Shown piece after piece: positions 1 through 7,540 of a DNA stretch of 39,763 nt (position 1 is the first letter of the stretch; every line of letters begins with the position of its first letter). Source of the DNA: Stenotrophomonas sp. UBA2124 (GTDB taxonomy: Bacteria; Pseudomonadota; Gammaproteobacteria; Xanthomonadales; Xanthomonadaceae). The position numbers and the translations under genes are program-made. The notes beneath the pieces were generated by a model. It saw only the letters and a list, made by a program, of their open reading frames with translations. It was not told the DNA's origin and did not search any database. Where the stretch lies: positions 1-39,763 of the forward strand of contig DCXY01000003.1 of assembly GCA_002329155.1 (NCBI GenBank), given 5' to 3'.

Positions 1-1
1 C

Positions 2-223
2 ACGCTGGGTTCGGGCATCTACGGTTCCATCTTCTTCATGCTCACCGTCTTCCACGGTGCGCACGTCGCGCTGGGCACCATCATGCTGATCGTGATGTGG
101 TTGCGTGCGGCCAAGGGCCATTTCACCCGCGACAACCATTTCGGTTTTGAAGCGGCGGCGTGGTACTGGCACTTCGTGGACGTGGTGTGGCTGATGCTGT
201 TCCTGTTCGTCTACGTGCTGTGA
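2..223 (+). CDS. ctaE: Cytochrome c oxidase subunit III, C-terminal fragment
   Basis: This is the 3' end of a gene that begins before the window; 73 codons are visible and the stop is TGA at 221-223. The protein is subunit III of the aa3-type terminal oxidase in the inner membrane. What can be seen is the last two membrane segments with the subunit III signatures: the FHGAHV helix (a histidine and glycine-rich helix) and, near the end, AWYWHFVDVVWLMLF, the classic final helix. The downstream SURF1, ctaA and ctaB genes support the call, since they build the heme A and assemble this same enzyme. The call is secure; only the N-terminal part is missing. Confidence 0.95.
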   Translation, partial: TLGSGIYGSIFFMLTVFHGAHVALGTIMLIVMWLRAAKGHFTRDNHFGFEAAAWYWHFVDVVWLMLFLFVYVL

Positions 224-249
224 TCGAGGCCGGGAACAGCATGGTGGGA

Positions 250-309
250 ACCGGGAAAGAAACGGCGCTGCGGGCTTTTCACCTCAGCGCCTGATCACCG
301 CCTCCCGGT
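250..309. terminator. Nested inverted repeat between convergent ctaE and DUF2909 genes
   Basis: Two nested stems lie in the gap between convergent genes. The outer arms are ACCGGGA (250-256) and TCCCGGT (303-309). The inner arms are GGCGCTG (264-270) and CAGCGCC (285-291), with a loop containing TTTT. The position between two converging stop codons suggests a two-way terminator, but there is no clean U-tract, so this is a moderate call. Confidence 0.45.
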
Positions 310-317
310 CCCCCGTT

Positions 318-536
318 TCACCCACCCACACCGTGCGGTTGGATCCAGCCGCTGTAGATGCCGAAGATCACCAGCAGGATCAACACCACCGACAGCACGA
401 TGCGCCGGGTGAGTGCGTTGACCGTGCGTTTGGTCTGGCCGCGGTCAATCATCAGGTAGTAGAGGCCGGCCCCCAGGTTCCAGATGATGACGATCAGAAA
501 CGCGATCACCAGCAGGGTCTTGAGCGAATCATTCAT
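318..536 (-). CDS. DUF2909 twin transmembrane protein
   Basis: This 72-residue protein has two hydrophobic helices, about residues 5-28 and 45-64. A short basic linker containing GQTKRTVNALTRR separates them. Size, spacing and location match the DUF2909 family of small membrane proteins that sit in cytochrome oxidase clusters of gammaproteobacteria. Here it is encoded opposite to ctaE and SURF1, ends facing ctaE, and starts 60 bp from the divergent SURF1 start. Its molecular role is not established; the context suggests a part in oxidase biogenesis. The start is the only ATG giving a full first helix. Confidence 0.8.
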   Translation of the reverse strand: MNDSLKTLLVIAFLIVIIWNLGAGLYYLMIDRGQTKRTVNALTRRIVLSVVLILLVIFGIYSGWIQPHGVGG

Positions 537-596
537 GCGCGGCTCGACGGGTGGTTTGGCAATCAGGTTATCTCACCTTCTTGCGGCCGGCTTGTC

Positions 597-1322
597 ATGA
601 CGCGACAGCACACAGGGGCGTGGGGCTGGCTGCTCGCCGTGGTGGTGGCGGTGGCCTTCAGCGGGCTGGGGGCGTGGCAGCTGCAGCGCATGCACGAGAA
701 GGAAGCCCTGCTGGCGCAGGTGCCGCCCAGCCGCGCGGCAGCGGTACCGCTGCAGGCGGCCATGCAGGCACCTGAAGCACTGCACTGGGTGAAGGATCGA
801 CTGGAATTCCTGCCGGGCCTGCTGCTGCTGGACAACCAGCTGCGCGATGGCCGCGCCGGCGTGAAGCTGTACCAGCCCGCGCGTGCTGCGAACGGCGCGG
901 TGGTGCTGGTGGACCTGGGGTGGCTGCCCCTGCCCGCCGACAGGCAGCTGCCGCCGCTGCAGCCGCAGCAGGGCTGGCAGGCGCTGGAAGGGCTGTGGGC
1001 ACCGGCACCGGCCGCCGGGCTCAAGCTCGGCCCCGCGCTGGCCGCAGGCAAACAGCCGGGCACCTGGCTGGCCACGCGCATCGAACTGCCTGCCATCGCA
1101 CAGGCGCTGCAGCTGCCGGCAGACAGGCTGGCGCCGCGCGTGCTTCGGCTTGATCCAGCCCTGCCTGTTGGCTACGCACGCGATCTGGACCTGCTGCCCA
1201 ATACCTTGCCGCCTTCCCGCCACCTGGGTTATGCGGTGCAATGGTTCGGCATGGCGCTGGCCGTGCTGCTGATCCCGGTGGTGCTGGCCTGGCGCCGCCG
1301 CAGACACGGGGGCGGGCATTGA
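597..1322 (+). CDS. SURF1 family cytochrome oxidase assembly protein
   Basis: SURF1 proteins help insert heme A into oxidase subunit I. The 241-residue product has the expected two-helix layout. A first membrane helix (about residues 9-26) runs into the family signature LGAWQLQRM, then a large periplasmic domain follows. A second helix near the C-terminus is preceded by HLGYAVQWFGMA, another hallmark. The open frame extends upstream to 333, but that part overlaps DUF2909 antisense and is not SURF1-like, so the ATG at 597 (MTRQHTG) is chosen. No strong Shine-Dalgarno sequence is seen before it. The gene sits between oxidase subunit III and the heme A synthesis genes and probably starts the ctaA-ctaB transcription unit. 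Confidence 0.9.
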   Translation: MTRQHTGAWGWLLAVVVAVAFSGLGAWQLQRMHEKEALLAQVPPSRAAAVPLQAAMQAPEALHWVKDRLEFLPGLLLLDNQLRDGRAGVKLYQPARAANGAVVLVDLGWLPLPADRQLPPLQPQQGWQALEGLWAPAPAAGLKLGPALAAGKQPGTWLATRIELPAIAQALQLPADRLAPRVLRLDPALPVGYARDLDLLPNTLPPSRHLGYAVQWFGMALAVLLIPVVLAWRRRRHGGGH

Positions 1323-1350
1323 ACGGGAACAACATGGGAAGATGCCACGC

Positions 1351-1926
1351 ATGAATGCACTGACGCCCGAGCAGCTCGCCATCCGCAACCGTGGCCGCCG
1401 CGTGCTGCTGCTGATCTTCCTGATGTTCTTCGGCTCGATGGCGCTGGCCGGCATCCTGCGCTTCTCCGGCTGGACACCGCAGATCAACCGCAACCACGGC
1501 CACCTCTACGCGCCGCCGCTGGACCTGCGCCAGGAGCGGCTGACGCTGGCCAATGGCCAACCCTATGGCTGGGACCCGGCCGCGCGCCACTGGCGCATCC
1601 TGTTGGCGCCGGCCGCGGATTGCGCCCCCGCCTGCGTCAATTTGTCGCAGCAGTTGGACAAAGTCTGGCAGCTGTTCGGGCATAACGCCGATAATGTCGA
1701 GATACTGTGGCTTGGTACGCCGCCGCCAGAGGTGGCGCCCACGCCCGCAATGAAGGTGCTGCAGGCCCAGCCCGCGTTCCGGGCCAGGCTGCCGGGTGTG
1801 GATGACCCTGCCGGCATCCCGGTGTATGTGATTGATCCCAACGGCTTTGTGGTGTTGCGCTACGCGCCCGGTTTCGACCCGGGTGGGCTGCGGACCGACC
1901 TTTCCAGGCTGTTGAAACTGAAGTGA
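1351..1926 (+). CDS. SCO-like/thioredoxin-fold membrane protein with CxxxC motif
   Basis: The product has about 191 residues: one N-terminal membrane anchor (about residues 18-38, VLLLIFLMFFGSMALAG), then a soluble periplasmic domain. This domain carries C-A-P-A-C, a CxxxC pair in the place where SCO1/SenC copper chaperones have CxxxCP. Near the end is GIPVYVIDPNGFVVLRY, which reads like the strand and cis-Pro loop of a thioredoxin fold. The location between SURF1 and ctaA suggests a role in oxidase assembly, possibly copper delivery or thiol reduction at the CuA site; that is inference. An alternative ATG lies at 1342, but GGAAG at 1337-1341 is better spaced for 1351. The family is usually annotated as hypothetical. 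Confidence 0.75.
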   Translation: MNALTPEQLAIRNRGRRVLLLIFLMFFGSMALAGILRFSGWTPQINRNHGHLYAPPLDLRQERLTLANGQPYGWDPAARHWRILLAPAADCAPACVNLSQQLDKVWQLFGHNADNVEILWLGTPPPEVAPTPAMKVLQAQPAFRARLPGVDDPAGIPVYVIDPNGFVVLRYAPGFDPGGLRTDLSRLLKLK

Positions 1927-1936
1927 GTTCCGTTCG

Positions 1937-3100
1937 ATGAATGCCTCCGCGCGTCCGGCGCTGTACCGCAATTTCCACCGCCTGGCGTGGTTCGCACTGA
2001 TCATGACTGCCAGCACGATCATGTTCGGCTCGTTCGTGCGCCTGTCCGATGCCGGCCTGAGCTGCCCGGACTGGCCCACCTGCTATGGTCGCGTCACCTG
2101 GCCGCAGACGCAGATGGAAGCGGCCCAGCATGTGGCCAGCGAAATTCGTCCGCTGGAAACCCACAAGGCGTGGCGTGAGCAGGTCCACCGCTTCCTCGCC
2201 GGTCTGCTGGGCATCGAAGTGCTGGCCCTGGCTCTGCTGGCCGTGCGCCGGCGCCGATGGGGCGTGGCGCAGGTGGTCACCGCGTCGGTGCTGGTGGCCC
2301 TGGCCATTCCGCTGTACATGCGCGGGGAACACGTTGCCTCCAGCGTGCTCGCCATCGGCGGTGAGGCGATTCTGCTACTGGCGGCGATGCGCTGGTCCAA
2401 CATCGACCTGTCGCGCGCGGCAGTGCTGACCCTGGCTGTGGTGATTTTCCAGGCGCTGCTGGGCATGTGGACGGTGACCCTGCTGCTCAAACCCATCGTG
2501 GTGATGGGCCACCTGCTGGGCGGCATGTTGATGTTCGGCTTGCTGGTGTGGATGGCATGGAAGGCCACGCACCTGCCCATCACACTGGCCGAGGCGCCGC
2601 GCCTGCGCTGGTGGCTGCGCGTGGGCCTGGCCCTGCTGGTGCTGCAGATCGCACTGGGTGGCTGGGTCAGCGCCAACTACGCGGCGCTGGCCTGCGGTGG
2701 TGGCAGCGCCTCGCTGGACAATTTCCCGCGTTGCGTCAGCCAGTGGTGGCCGCAGCAGAATTACAGCGAAGGCTTCACCCTGTGGCGCGGCATCGGCGTG
2801 GATTACGAAGGTGGCGTGCTGGACGGCGCCTCGCGCATCGCGATCCAGATGGCGCACCGCATGATGGCGGTGCTGGTCGCGCTGTACCTGCTGGTGCTGT
2901 CGGTGCGCATGTACCGTCTGCCGGGCATGCGCGGCTGGGCTTCGGCGCTGGGCCTGCTGGTGCTGCTGCAGATCACCCTGGGCGTGCTCAACGTCAAACT
3001 GGCGTTGCCGCTGGCCGTGGCGGTGATGCACAACGGCGGCGCGGTGCTGTTGCTGTTCGTGCTGGTCTCGCTGCTCGCGCGCCTGCGCGCACCGGAGTGA
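1937..3100 (+). CDS. ctaA: Heme A synthase, COX15/CtaA family
   Basis: CtaA oxidises the C8 methyl group of heme O to a formyl group, giving heme A for the aa3 oxidase. The 387-residue protein has the expected eight membrane segments in two pseudo-repeats. The first loop carries VRLSDAGLSCPDWPTC with the two cysteines (Cys43, Cys49) typical of the family. A second loop contains ACGGG and, further on, RCV. Conserved heme-ligand histidines are visible in EQVHRF (His84), VMGHLLGG, MAHRMMA and VMHNGG. The gene starts 10 bp after the CxxxC protein and ends 4 bp before ctaB, so the three are clearly co-transcribed. Confidence 0.95.
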   Translation: MNASARPALYRNFHRLAWFALIMTASTIMFGSFVRLSDAGLSCPDWPTCYGRVTWPQTQMEAAQHVASEIRPLETHKAWREQVHRFLAGLLGIEVLALALLAVRRRRWGVAQVVTASVLVALAIPLYMRGEHVASSVLAIGGEAILLLAAMRWSNIDLSRAAVLTLAVVIFQALLGMWTVTLLLKPIVVMGHLLGGMLMFGLLVWMAWKATHLPITLAEAPRLRWWLRVGLALLVLQIALGGWVSANYAALACGGGSASLDNFPRCVSQWWPQQNYSEGFTLWRGIGVDYEGGVLDGASRIAIQMAHRMMAVLVALYLLVLSVRMYRLPGMRGWASALGLLVLLQITLGVLNVKLALPLAVAVMHNGGAVLLLFVLVSLLARLRAPE

Positions 3101-3104
3101 TGGC

Positions 3105-3998
3105 ATGAGCGCGACGCTGCAGGACTACTGGGACCTGACCAAACCCAAGGTGGTGGCACTGATCGTGTTCACCGCGCTGGTGGGCATGTGCCTGGCCATT
3201 CCGGGACTGCCGACCACCGCGCAGGTGGTATCCGGCGCGCTGGGCTTCCTCGGCATCTGGCTGGCCGCTGCCGCCGCTGCCGCGATCAACCAGCTGCTGG
3301 ATGCACGCATCGACGCGCAGATGGCGCGCACCTCATGGCGGCCACTGGTGGTGGGCAAGGTCACGCCGCGCCAGGTGCTGGTATTCGCCGGTGCGTTGAC
3401 CGCGCTGTCGATGACCATCCTGGTGCTGTGGGTGAACGTGCTCACCGCGGTGCTCACCTTCGGTTCGCTGATCGGCTACGCGGTCATCTACACCGTGTAC
3501 CTGAAGCGCGCGACCTCGCAGAACATCGTGATCGGCGGCCTGGCCGGCGCGATGCCGCCGATGCTGGGCTGGTCGGCCATCACCGGCATGCAGGGCGAGT
3601 CGGACTGGGCCTATGCCTCGCTGCTGGTGCTGATCATCTTCATCTGGACGCCGCCGCACTTCTGGGCGCTGGCCATCTTCCGCCGCGCCGACTACGCCAA
3701 GGCCGACGTGCCGATGCTGCCGGTCACCCATGGCGTGCAGCACACGCGCGTGCAGATTCTCATCTACACCGTGGTGCTGGCGGTGGTGACGCTGCTGCCG
3801 GTGGCCATCGGCATGAGCGGCATGTTCTACCTGGGCGGTGCCGCCGTGCTGAACATCGTGTTCCTCTGGTATGCATGGAAGATGCAGGACCCGCCGGACG
3901 AGATGTTCAACATGAAGATGTTCGGCTACTCGGTGATCTACCTGATGGCGCTGTTCGCCTTCCTGCTGGTGGACCACTGGCTGCTGCCCTGGCTGTAA
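3105..3998 (+). CDS. ctaB: Protoheme IX farnesyltransferase (heme O synthase)
   Basis: CtaB transfers a farnesyl group to protoheme, the step before CtaA. The 297-residue polytopic membrane protein belongs to the UbiA prenyltransferase superfamily. The first Asp-rich motif is NQLLDARIDAQMARTSWRP (Asn62, Asp66, Asp70 with the Arg-Thr-x-x-Arg-Pro tail). The second is ADYAKADVPMLPV after the IWTPPHFW helix; all are diagnostic. The length is normal. It is the last gene of the oxidase-assembly unit; a SMAG-type palindrome pair lies just downstream at the convergent junction. Confidence 0.96.
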   Translation: MSATLQDYWDLTKPKVVALIVFTALVGMCLAIPGLPTTAQVVSGALGFLGIWLAAAAAAAINQLLDARIDAQMARTSWRPLVVGKVTPRQVLVFAGALTALSMTILVLWVNVLTAVLTFGSLIGYAVIYTVYLKRATSQNIVIGGLAGAMPPMLGWSAITGMQGESDWAYASLLVLIIFIWTPPHFWALAIFRRADYAKADVPMLPVTHGVQHTRVQILIYTVVLAVVTLLPVAIGMSGMFYLGGAAVLNIVFLWYAWKMQDPPDEMFNMKMFGYSVIYLMALFAFLLVDHWLLPWL

Positions 3999-4011
3999 GC
4001 CCGCGCGACCT

Positions 4012-4080
4012 GTAGCGCCGAGCCACGCTCGGCGTTGGCCTTTCCCAGTGGTGTCCCAGTGCAGCATGGCTGCGCTCTAC
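4012..4080. repeat. SMAG-type GTAG REP pair in inverted orientation
   Basis: Two GTAG-headed palindromes face each other. The first, at 4012-4034, reads GTAG CGCCGAGC CAC GCTCGGCG. The second, at 4058-4080, read on the minus strand, is GTAG AGCGCAGC CAT GCTGCACT. A GTAG head followed by a short hairpin is the known form of the SMAG repeats of Stenotrophomonas maltophilia. The pair fills the gap between the convergent ctaB and transporter genes and probably acts as an mRNA 3'-end stabiliser or terminator. The second copy runs into the end of the transporter gene and supplies its stop codon. Confidence 0.85.
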
Positions 4081-5048
4081 GTGTTGGTTCTGGCGTAACG
4101 CTGGGCGATGACCGAGCAGACGATCAGCTGGATCTGGTGGTAGATCATGATCGGCAGGACGATGGCGCCCAGGCTGCCGCCCGCGAACAGCACCTTGGCG
4201 ATGGGGACGCCGGTGGCCAGGCTCTTCTTGGAGCCGCAGAACACGATGGTGATTTCATCGGCACGGGCGAAGCCCAGGCGCCGCGCAAGCCAGGTGATCA
4301 GGGGCATGGCGATGGACAGCAGCACCACGGCCACCACCGCGGCGGTCAGCAACGCACTGACCGGTGTCTTGCTCCACAGGCCCTCGTTGACCGATTCGCC
4401 GAACGCCGCATAGACCACCAGCAGCACCGTGCCCTGGTCGGTGTAGCGCAGCAGGGGCCGCCTGCGTTCGATCCAGCGGCCAATCCATGGCCGCAGCAGG
4501 TGGCCGGCAACGAACGGCACCAGCAGCTGCAGCATGATGGCGCCGACGGCATGCAGTGGGTTGGCCATGCCGCCCTCCGCGCCGGTGAGCACGGTCATCA
4601 GCAGCGGCGTCAGGAACACGCCGAGGATGCTCGACAGCGACGCCGCGCAGACCGCTGCGGGAATGTTGCCGCCTGCGATCGAGGTGAAGGCAATGGATGA
4701 TTGCACGGTGGAGGGCAGGGCGCACAGGAACAGTACGCCGATGTACAGCTCGGGCGTCAGCAGCCATCCGGAAAGCGGTTTGAATGCCAGCCCGAGCAGC
4801 GGGAACAGCACGAAGGTGCACGCCAGGATCAGCAGGTGCAGGCGCCAGTGCAGCATGCCGGCGATGATGGATTCGCGTGACAGGCGTGCGCCATGCAGGA
4901 AGAACAGTGCGGCGATGGCGATGTCGGTGAAGCGGTCGAAGCCGCGTGCGGCGGCGCCGGTCATCGGCAGCAGGGTGGCAAGCAGTACCGTGCCCAGCAG
5001 GGCCAGGGTGAAGTTGTCCGGCCGCAGTCGCGACCACCAGCGGTTCAT
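4077..5048 (-). CDS. SBF-like bile acid:sodium symporter family protein (SLC10A7/Rch1 type)
   Basis: This 323-residue integral membrane protein has about ten hydrophobic segments. The sequence LHGARLSRESI near the first third and the later FCGSKKSLATGVPIAKVLF are typical of the SBF-like family (PF13593), which includes human SLC10A7 and yeast Rch1 rather than true bile acid importers. The substrate in bacteria is not settled. The start ATG at 5048 gives the normal basic N-terminus. The stop codon TAG lies inside the GTAG head of a SMAG repeat, so the last residues (RYARTNT) may have been altered by the repeat. It lies 43 bp downstream of the phosphatase-like gene on the same strand. Confidence 0.88.
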   Translation of the reverse strand: MNRWWSRLRPDNFTLALLGTVLLATLLPMTGAAARGFDRFTDIAIAALFFLHGARLSRESIIAGMLHWRLHLLILACTFVLFPLLGLAFKPLSGWLLTPELYIGVLFLCALPSTVQSSIAFTSIAGGNIPAAVCAASLSSILGVFLTPLLMTVLTGAEGGMANPLHAVGAIMLQLLVPFVAGHLLRPWIGRWIERRRPLLRYTDQGTVLLVVYAAFGESVNEGLWSKTPVSALLTAAVVAVVLLSIAMPLITWLARRLGFARADEITIVFCGSKKSLATGVPIAKVLFAGGSLGAIVLPIMIYHQIQLIVCSVIAQRYARTNT

Positions 5049-5091
5049 CGTTGAGTGTTTCCTTCGTGTCTTGCCTGATGGAACGTGAGGA

Positions 5092-5586
5092 TCAAGGCGT
5101 GGGTGACTCCAGCACCGCGCGTGCGGCAGGTTCCAGCGAGGTCATGCCGGCATCGCGGCCCAGCTGCAGCGCGGCCTCGGGCGAAGCACCCTCAAGACGC
5201 GCGTTGAGCAGCGACAGCAGCGCGCCGGCACGGTTGGCGGAGGCGCAGTGCAGCAGCGTGGTGCCGCTGTCCTGCTTCAGCAGGCGCTGCAGCGTGCGGG
5301 CGTTCTCGATGGTGATGTCGCTGGCACCGGCGATGGGCAGGCGCACATAGCGCAGGCCCAGCCGCTCGGCCTGCGCAGCCTCGTCGTAGCCACGGTCCTC
5401 GTCGGCGCGGCGCAGGTCGATGATGGTGGTCACCCCCTGTGCGGCGGCATCGCGCAACTGCTGCGCGCTCGGCTGGCCGGCGGTGATCAGGCCGGGGCGC
5501 GGCTGGTGCAGCGGCGTGTCGGCGGCGAAGGCGGCGAGGGGAGCAAGCAGGCAGAACAGCAGGGACAGGCGCAGCATGTTCTTCAT
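5092..5586 (-). CDS. Exported DSP-PTPase-like (DUF442/beta-lactamase-hydrolase type) phosphatase
   Basis: The 164-residue product begins with a clear signal peptide (MKNMLRLSLLFCLLAPLAAFAA), so it should act in the periplasm. The mature part has the dual-specificity phosphatase layout: GLITAGQPSAQQL, then TTIIDLRRADED, then the P-loop LLHCASANRAGAL with Cys114 and Arg119. The Cys-to-Arg spacing is x4, not the x5 of classic protein phosphatases. From memory, x4 is also found in the DUF442/beta-lactamase-hydrolase-like subgroup, so catalysis is plausible but unproven. It starts 20 bp after dnaG on the same strand and is probably read through from it. The natural substrate is unknown. Confidence 0.8.
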   Translation of the reverse strand: MKNMLRLSLLFCLLAPLAAFAADTPLHQPRPGLITAGQPSAQQLRDAAAQGVTTIIDLRRADEDRGYDEAAQAERLGLRYVRLPIAGASDITIENARTLQRLLKQDSGTTLLHCASANRAGALLSLLNARLEGASPEAALQLGRDAGMTSLEPAARAVLESPTP

Positions 5587-5606
5587 GGTGGTGGCTCCGA
5601 TGTGGG

Positions 5607-7337
5607 TCAGCGCAACGTGGCGCGGGTCTTGAGCAGCTCGCGCAGTTCGTACTTGTCGGTTTCGTCCAGGCCCTGCTGGCGCTGCTTGGCCTGCAGTTCG
5701 TCCAGGCGTTGCTGCAGCAGCTGCTTTTCCAGCTGGTTGATGGCGTCCTGCAGCTCCGTGCTCCAGATCTCCTCGTTGCCGGGCAATGCAAGCGCGGCTA
5801 GCTTGTGCAGCGCGGCCTGCTCTTCGCGTTCGTTGAAATGTTCGAGCAGGGCGCCGGTGCTGATGTCCGGGCGCTGCTGCACCAGTTCCAGCAGCTCCAG
5901 CAGCAGCTCGATGCCGGGCAGGCGCAGGCCGCCGATGGCATGGTGGCCTTCCAGCTTCATCGCCAGCGAGGGCTGCTGCAGCAGGATGGCGATGGCCGCG
6001 CGCACAAGGCTGCGCTTCTGCACCGGCACCACGTTGCTGCGTGCGGGTGTGTGCGTGGTACCGGAGGTGGCGGCGCGCATGCCCACGCCTGTGAGGCGCG
6101 CCAGCTCCTGCTTCATCAGGTCGCCGAAGGCGCCATCGGGAATCTGCGCCAGCATCGGTTTGGCGCGTTCGGCCAGACGCGCCTTGCCGTCGAGCGTGCC
6201 GAGGTTGATCTCGCGCGCCAGTTCGTCGAAGAAGAACTGCGACAGCGGCGTGGCCTGCTTCAGGCGCGTGTCGAAAACATCGGCACCTTCCTTGCGCACG
6301 ATGGTGTCCGGGTCCTCGCCATCGGGCAGGAACAGGAAGAACGCCTGGCGGCCATCCTTCATGCGAGGCAGCACCGATTCCAGCGCACGCCAGCCGGCGC
6401 GGCGGCCTGCGGCGTCACCGTCGAAACAGAAGTACACGTCCGGTGCGTTGCGGAACAGCAGTTCGGCGTGGTCGGGCGTGGTCGCGGTACCCAGCGTGGC
6501 CACCGCCTGGGTGACGCCGAACTGGAACAGCGAGACCACGTCCATGTATCCCTCGACCACGATCAGCCGTTCGATCTTCTGGTTGGCCTGGCGCACCTGC
6601 CACAGGCCGTACAACTCGCGGCCCTTGTGGAACAGCGGCGTCTCGGGCGAGTTGAGGTACTTGGGGCCGTCGTCCTTCTGCAGCACACGGCCACCGAAGG
6701 CGATCACGCGGCCGCGCCGGTCGAAGATGGGGAACATCACCCGGTCGCGGAACTTGTCGTACACATGGCCGCGGTCGTTCTTGGAGAACAGGCCCACGCG
6801 GTCGAGCAGTTTCATGCGCCGCTCGTCCTTGCCCAGTGCGTCCTTCAGCGTGCTGTAGCCGTCCGGCGCATAGCCGATGGCGAAGCGCGCGCGGGTATCG
6901 GTATCCACGCCACGGCCATCGAGGTACTCGCGGGCCTTGTCGCTGGCTTCCAGCTGCTTCTGGAAGAAGCGGGTGGCGGCGTCCAGCGCGGTGTACTGCT
7001 CGCGGCTGTCGTCCTGCTGCTGCGGCGTGCGGCTGTTGGTTTCGCGCGGCAGCTCCATGCCGGCGCGCTTGGCCAGTTCTTCCACGGCATCGAGGAATTC
7101 GAGCCGGTCGTAGTTCATCAGGAAGCTGATGGCGGTGCCGTGCGCGCCGCAGCCGAAGCAGTGGTAAAACTGCTTGGTCGGCGAGACCGTGAACGATGCC
7201 GAGCGTTCGTCATGGAACGGGCAGCGCGCCGCGTACTCCTTGCCCTGGCGCTTGAGCGGCACGCGCGTGCCGACCACTTCGACAATGTCGGTGCGGGCGA
7301 GCAGGTCGTCGATGAAGGCGTCGGGCAGTCGGGCCAT
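5607..7337 (-). CDS. dnaG: DNA primase DnaG
   Basis: DnaG makes RNA primers at the replication fork. The 576-residue protein has all three domains. The N-terminal zinc-binding domain has Cys39-Pro-Phe-His42 and Cys60-Phe-Gly-Cys63. The catalytic core holds the TOPRIM motifs VVEGYMDVVSLF and CFDGDAAGRRAG. The C-terminal helical domain binds DnaB helicase (about residues 430-576). The start MARLPDAFIDDLLART is typical. It lies in the rpsU-yqeY-yihY-dnaG gene order; rpoD, which follows dnaG in Escherichia coli, is not downstream here. A G-rich palindrome pair separates it from yihY, so it likely has its own promoter within 7338-7438. Confidence 0.98.
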   Translation of the reverse strand: MARLPDAFIDDLLARTDIVEVVGTRVPLKRQGKEYAARCPFHDERSASFTVSPTKQFYHCFGCGAHGTAISFLMNYDRLEFLDAVEELAKRAGMELPRETNSRTPQQQDDSREQYTALDAATRFFQKQLEASDKAREYLDGRGVDTDTRARFAIGYAPDGYSTLKDALGKDERRMKLLDRVGLFSKNDRGHVYDKFRDRVMFPIFDRRGRVIAFGGRVLQKDDGPKYLNSPETPLFHKGRELYGLWQVRQANQKIERLIVVEGYMDVVSLFQFGVTQAVATLGTATTPDHAELLFRNAPDVYFCFDGDAAGRRAGWRALESVLPRMKDGRQAFFLFLPDGEDPDTIVRKEGADVFDTRLKQATPLSQFFFDELAREINLGTLDGKARLAERAKPMLAQIPDGAFGDLMKQELARLTGVGMRAATSGTTHTPARSNVVPVQKRSLVRAAIAILLQQPSLAMKLEGHHAIGGLRLPGIELLLELLELVQQRPDISTGALLEHFNEREEQAALHKLAALALPGNEEIWSTELQDAINQLEKQLLQQRLDELQAKQRQQGLDETDKYELRELLKTRATLR

Positions 7338-7438
7338 GCGGAAATGAACAGCGCCGCCGGTTGGCGGGGCACAGCAGAAGGGTGGAGGGGAAGTGTACTA
7401 GCCCGTGCGCGGGCGGGGTTGTGTGGGTCTCAAAGCTT

Positions 7439-7532
7439 CCCCCTCCCCGGCCCTCCCCTTTGCTGCGCAAAAGGGAGGGGGCAAGTCACTCCCTCCCTTT
7501 GCCGCAGGCAAGGGGAGGGCCGGGGAGGGGTG
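7439..7532. repeat. Inverted pair of C-rich/G-rich palindromes between yihY and dnaG
   Basis: Arm 1 (7439-7481) reads CCCCTCCCCGGCCCTCCCCT followed by TTGCTGCGCAAAAGGGAGGG, itself a hairpin. Arm 2 (7489-7532) is the inverted relative: CCCTCCCTTTGCCGCAGGCA then AGGGGAGGGCCGGGGAGGGG. The same core occurs at 20277-20346, 20457-20527 and 34154-34394, so this is a dispersed intergenic repeat family. No gene is inside. It ends 8 bp from the yihY stop codon. Confidence 0.8.
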
Positions 7533-7540
7533 CTTTCCGC

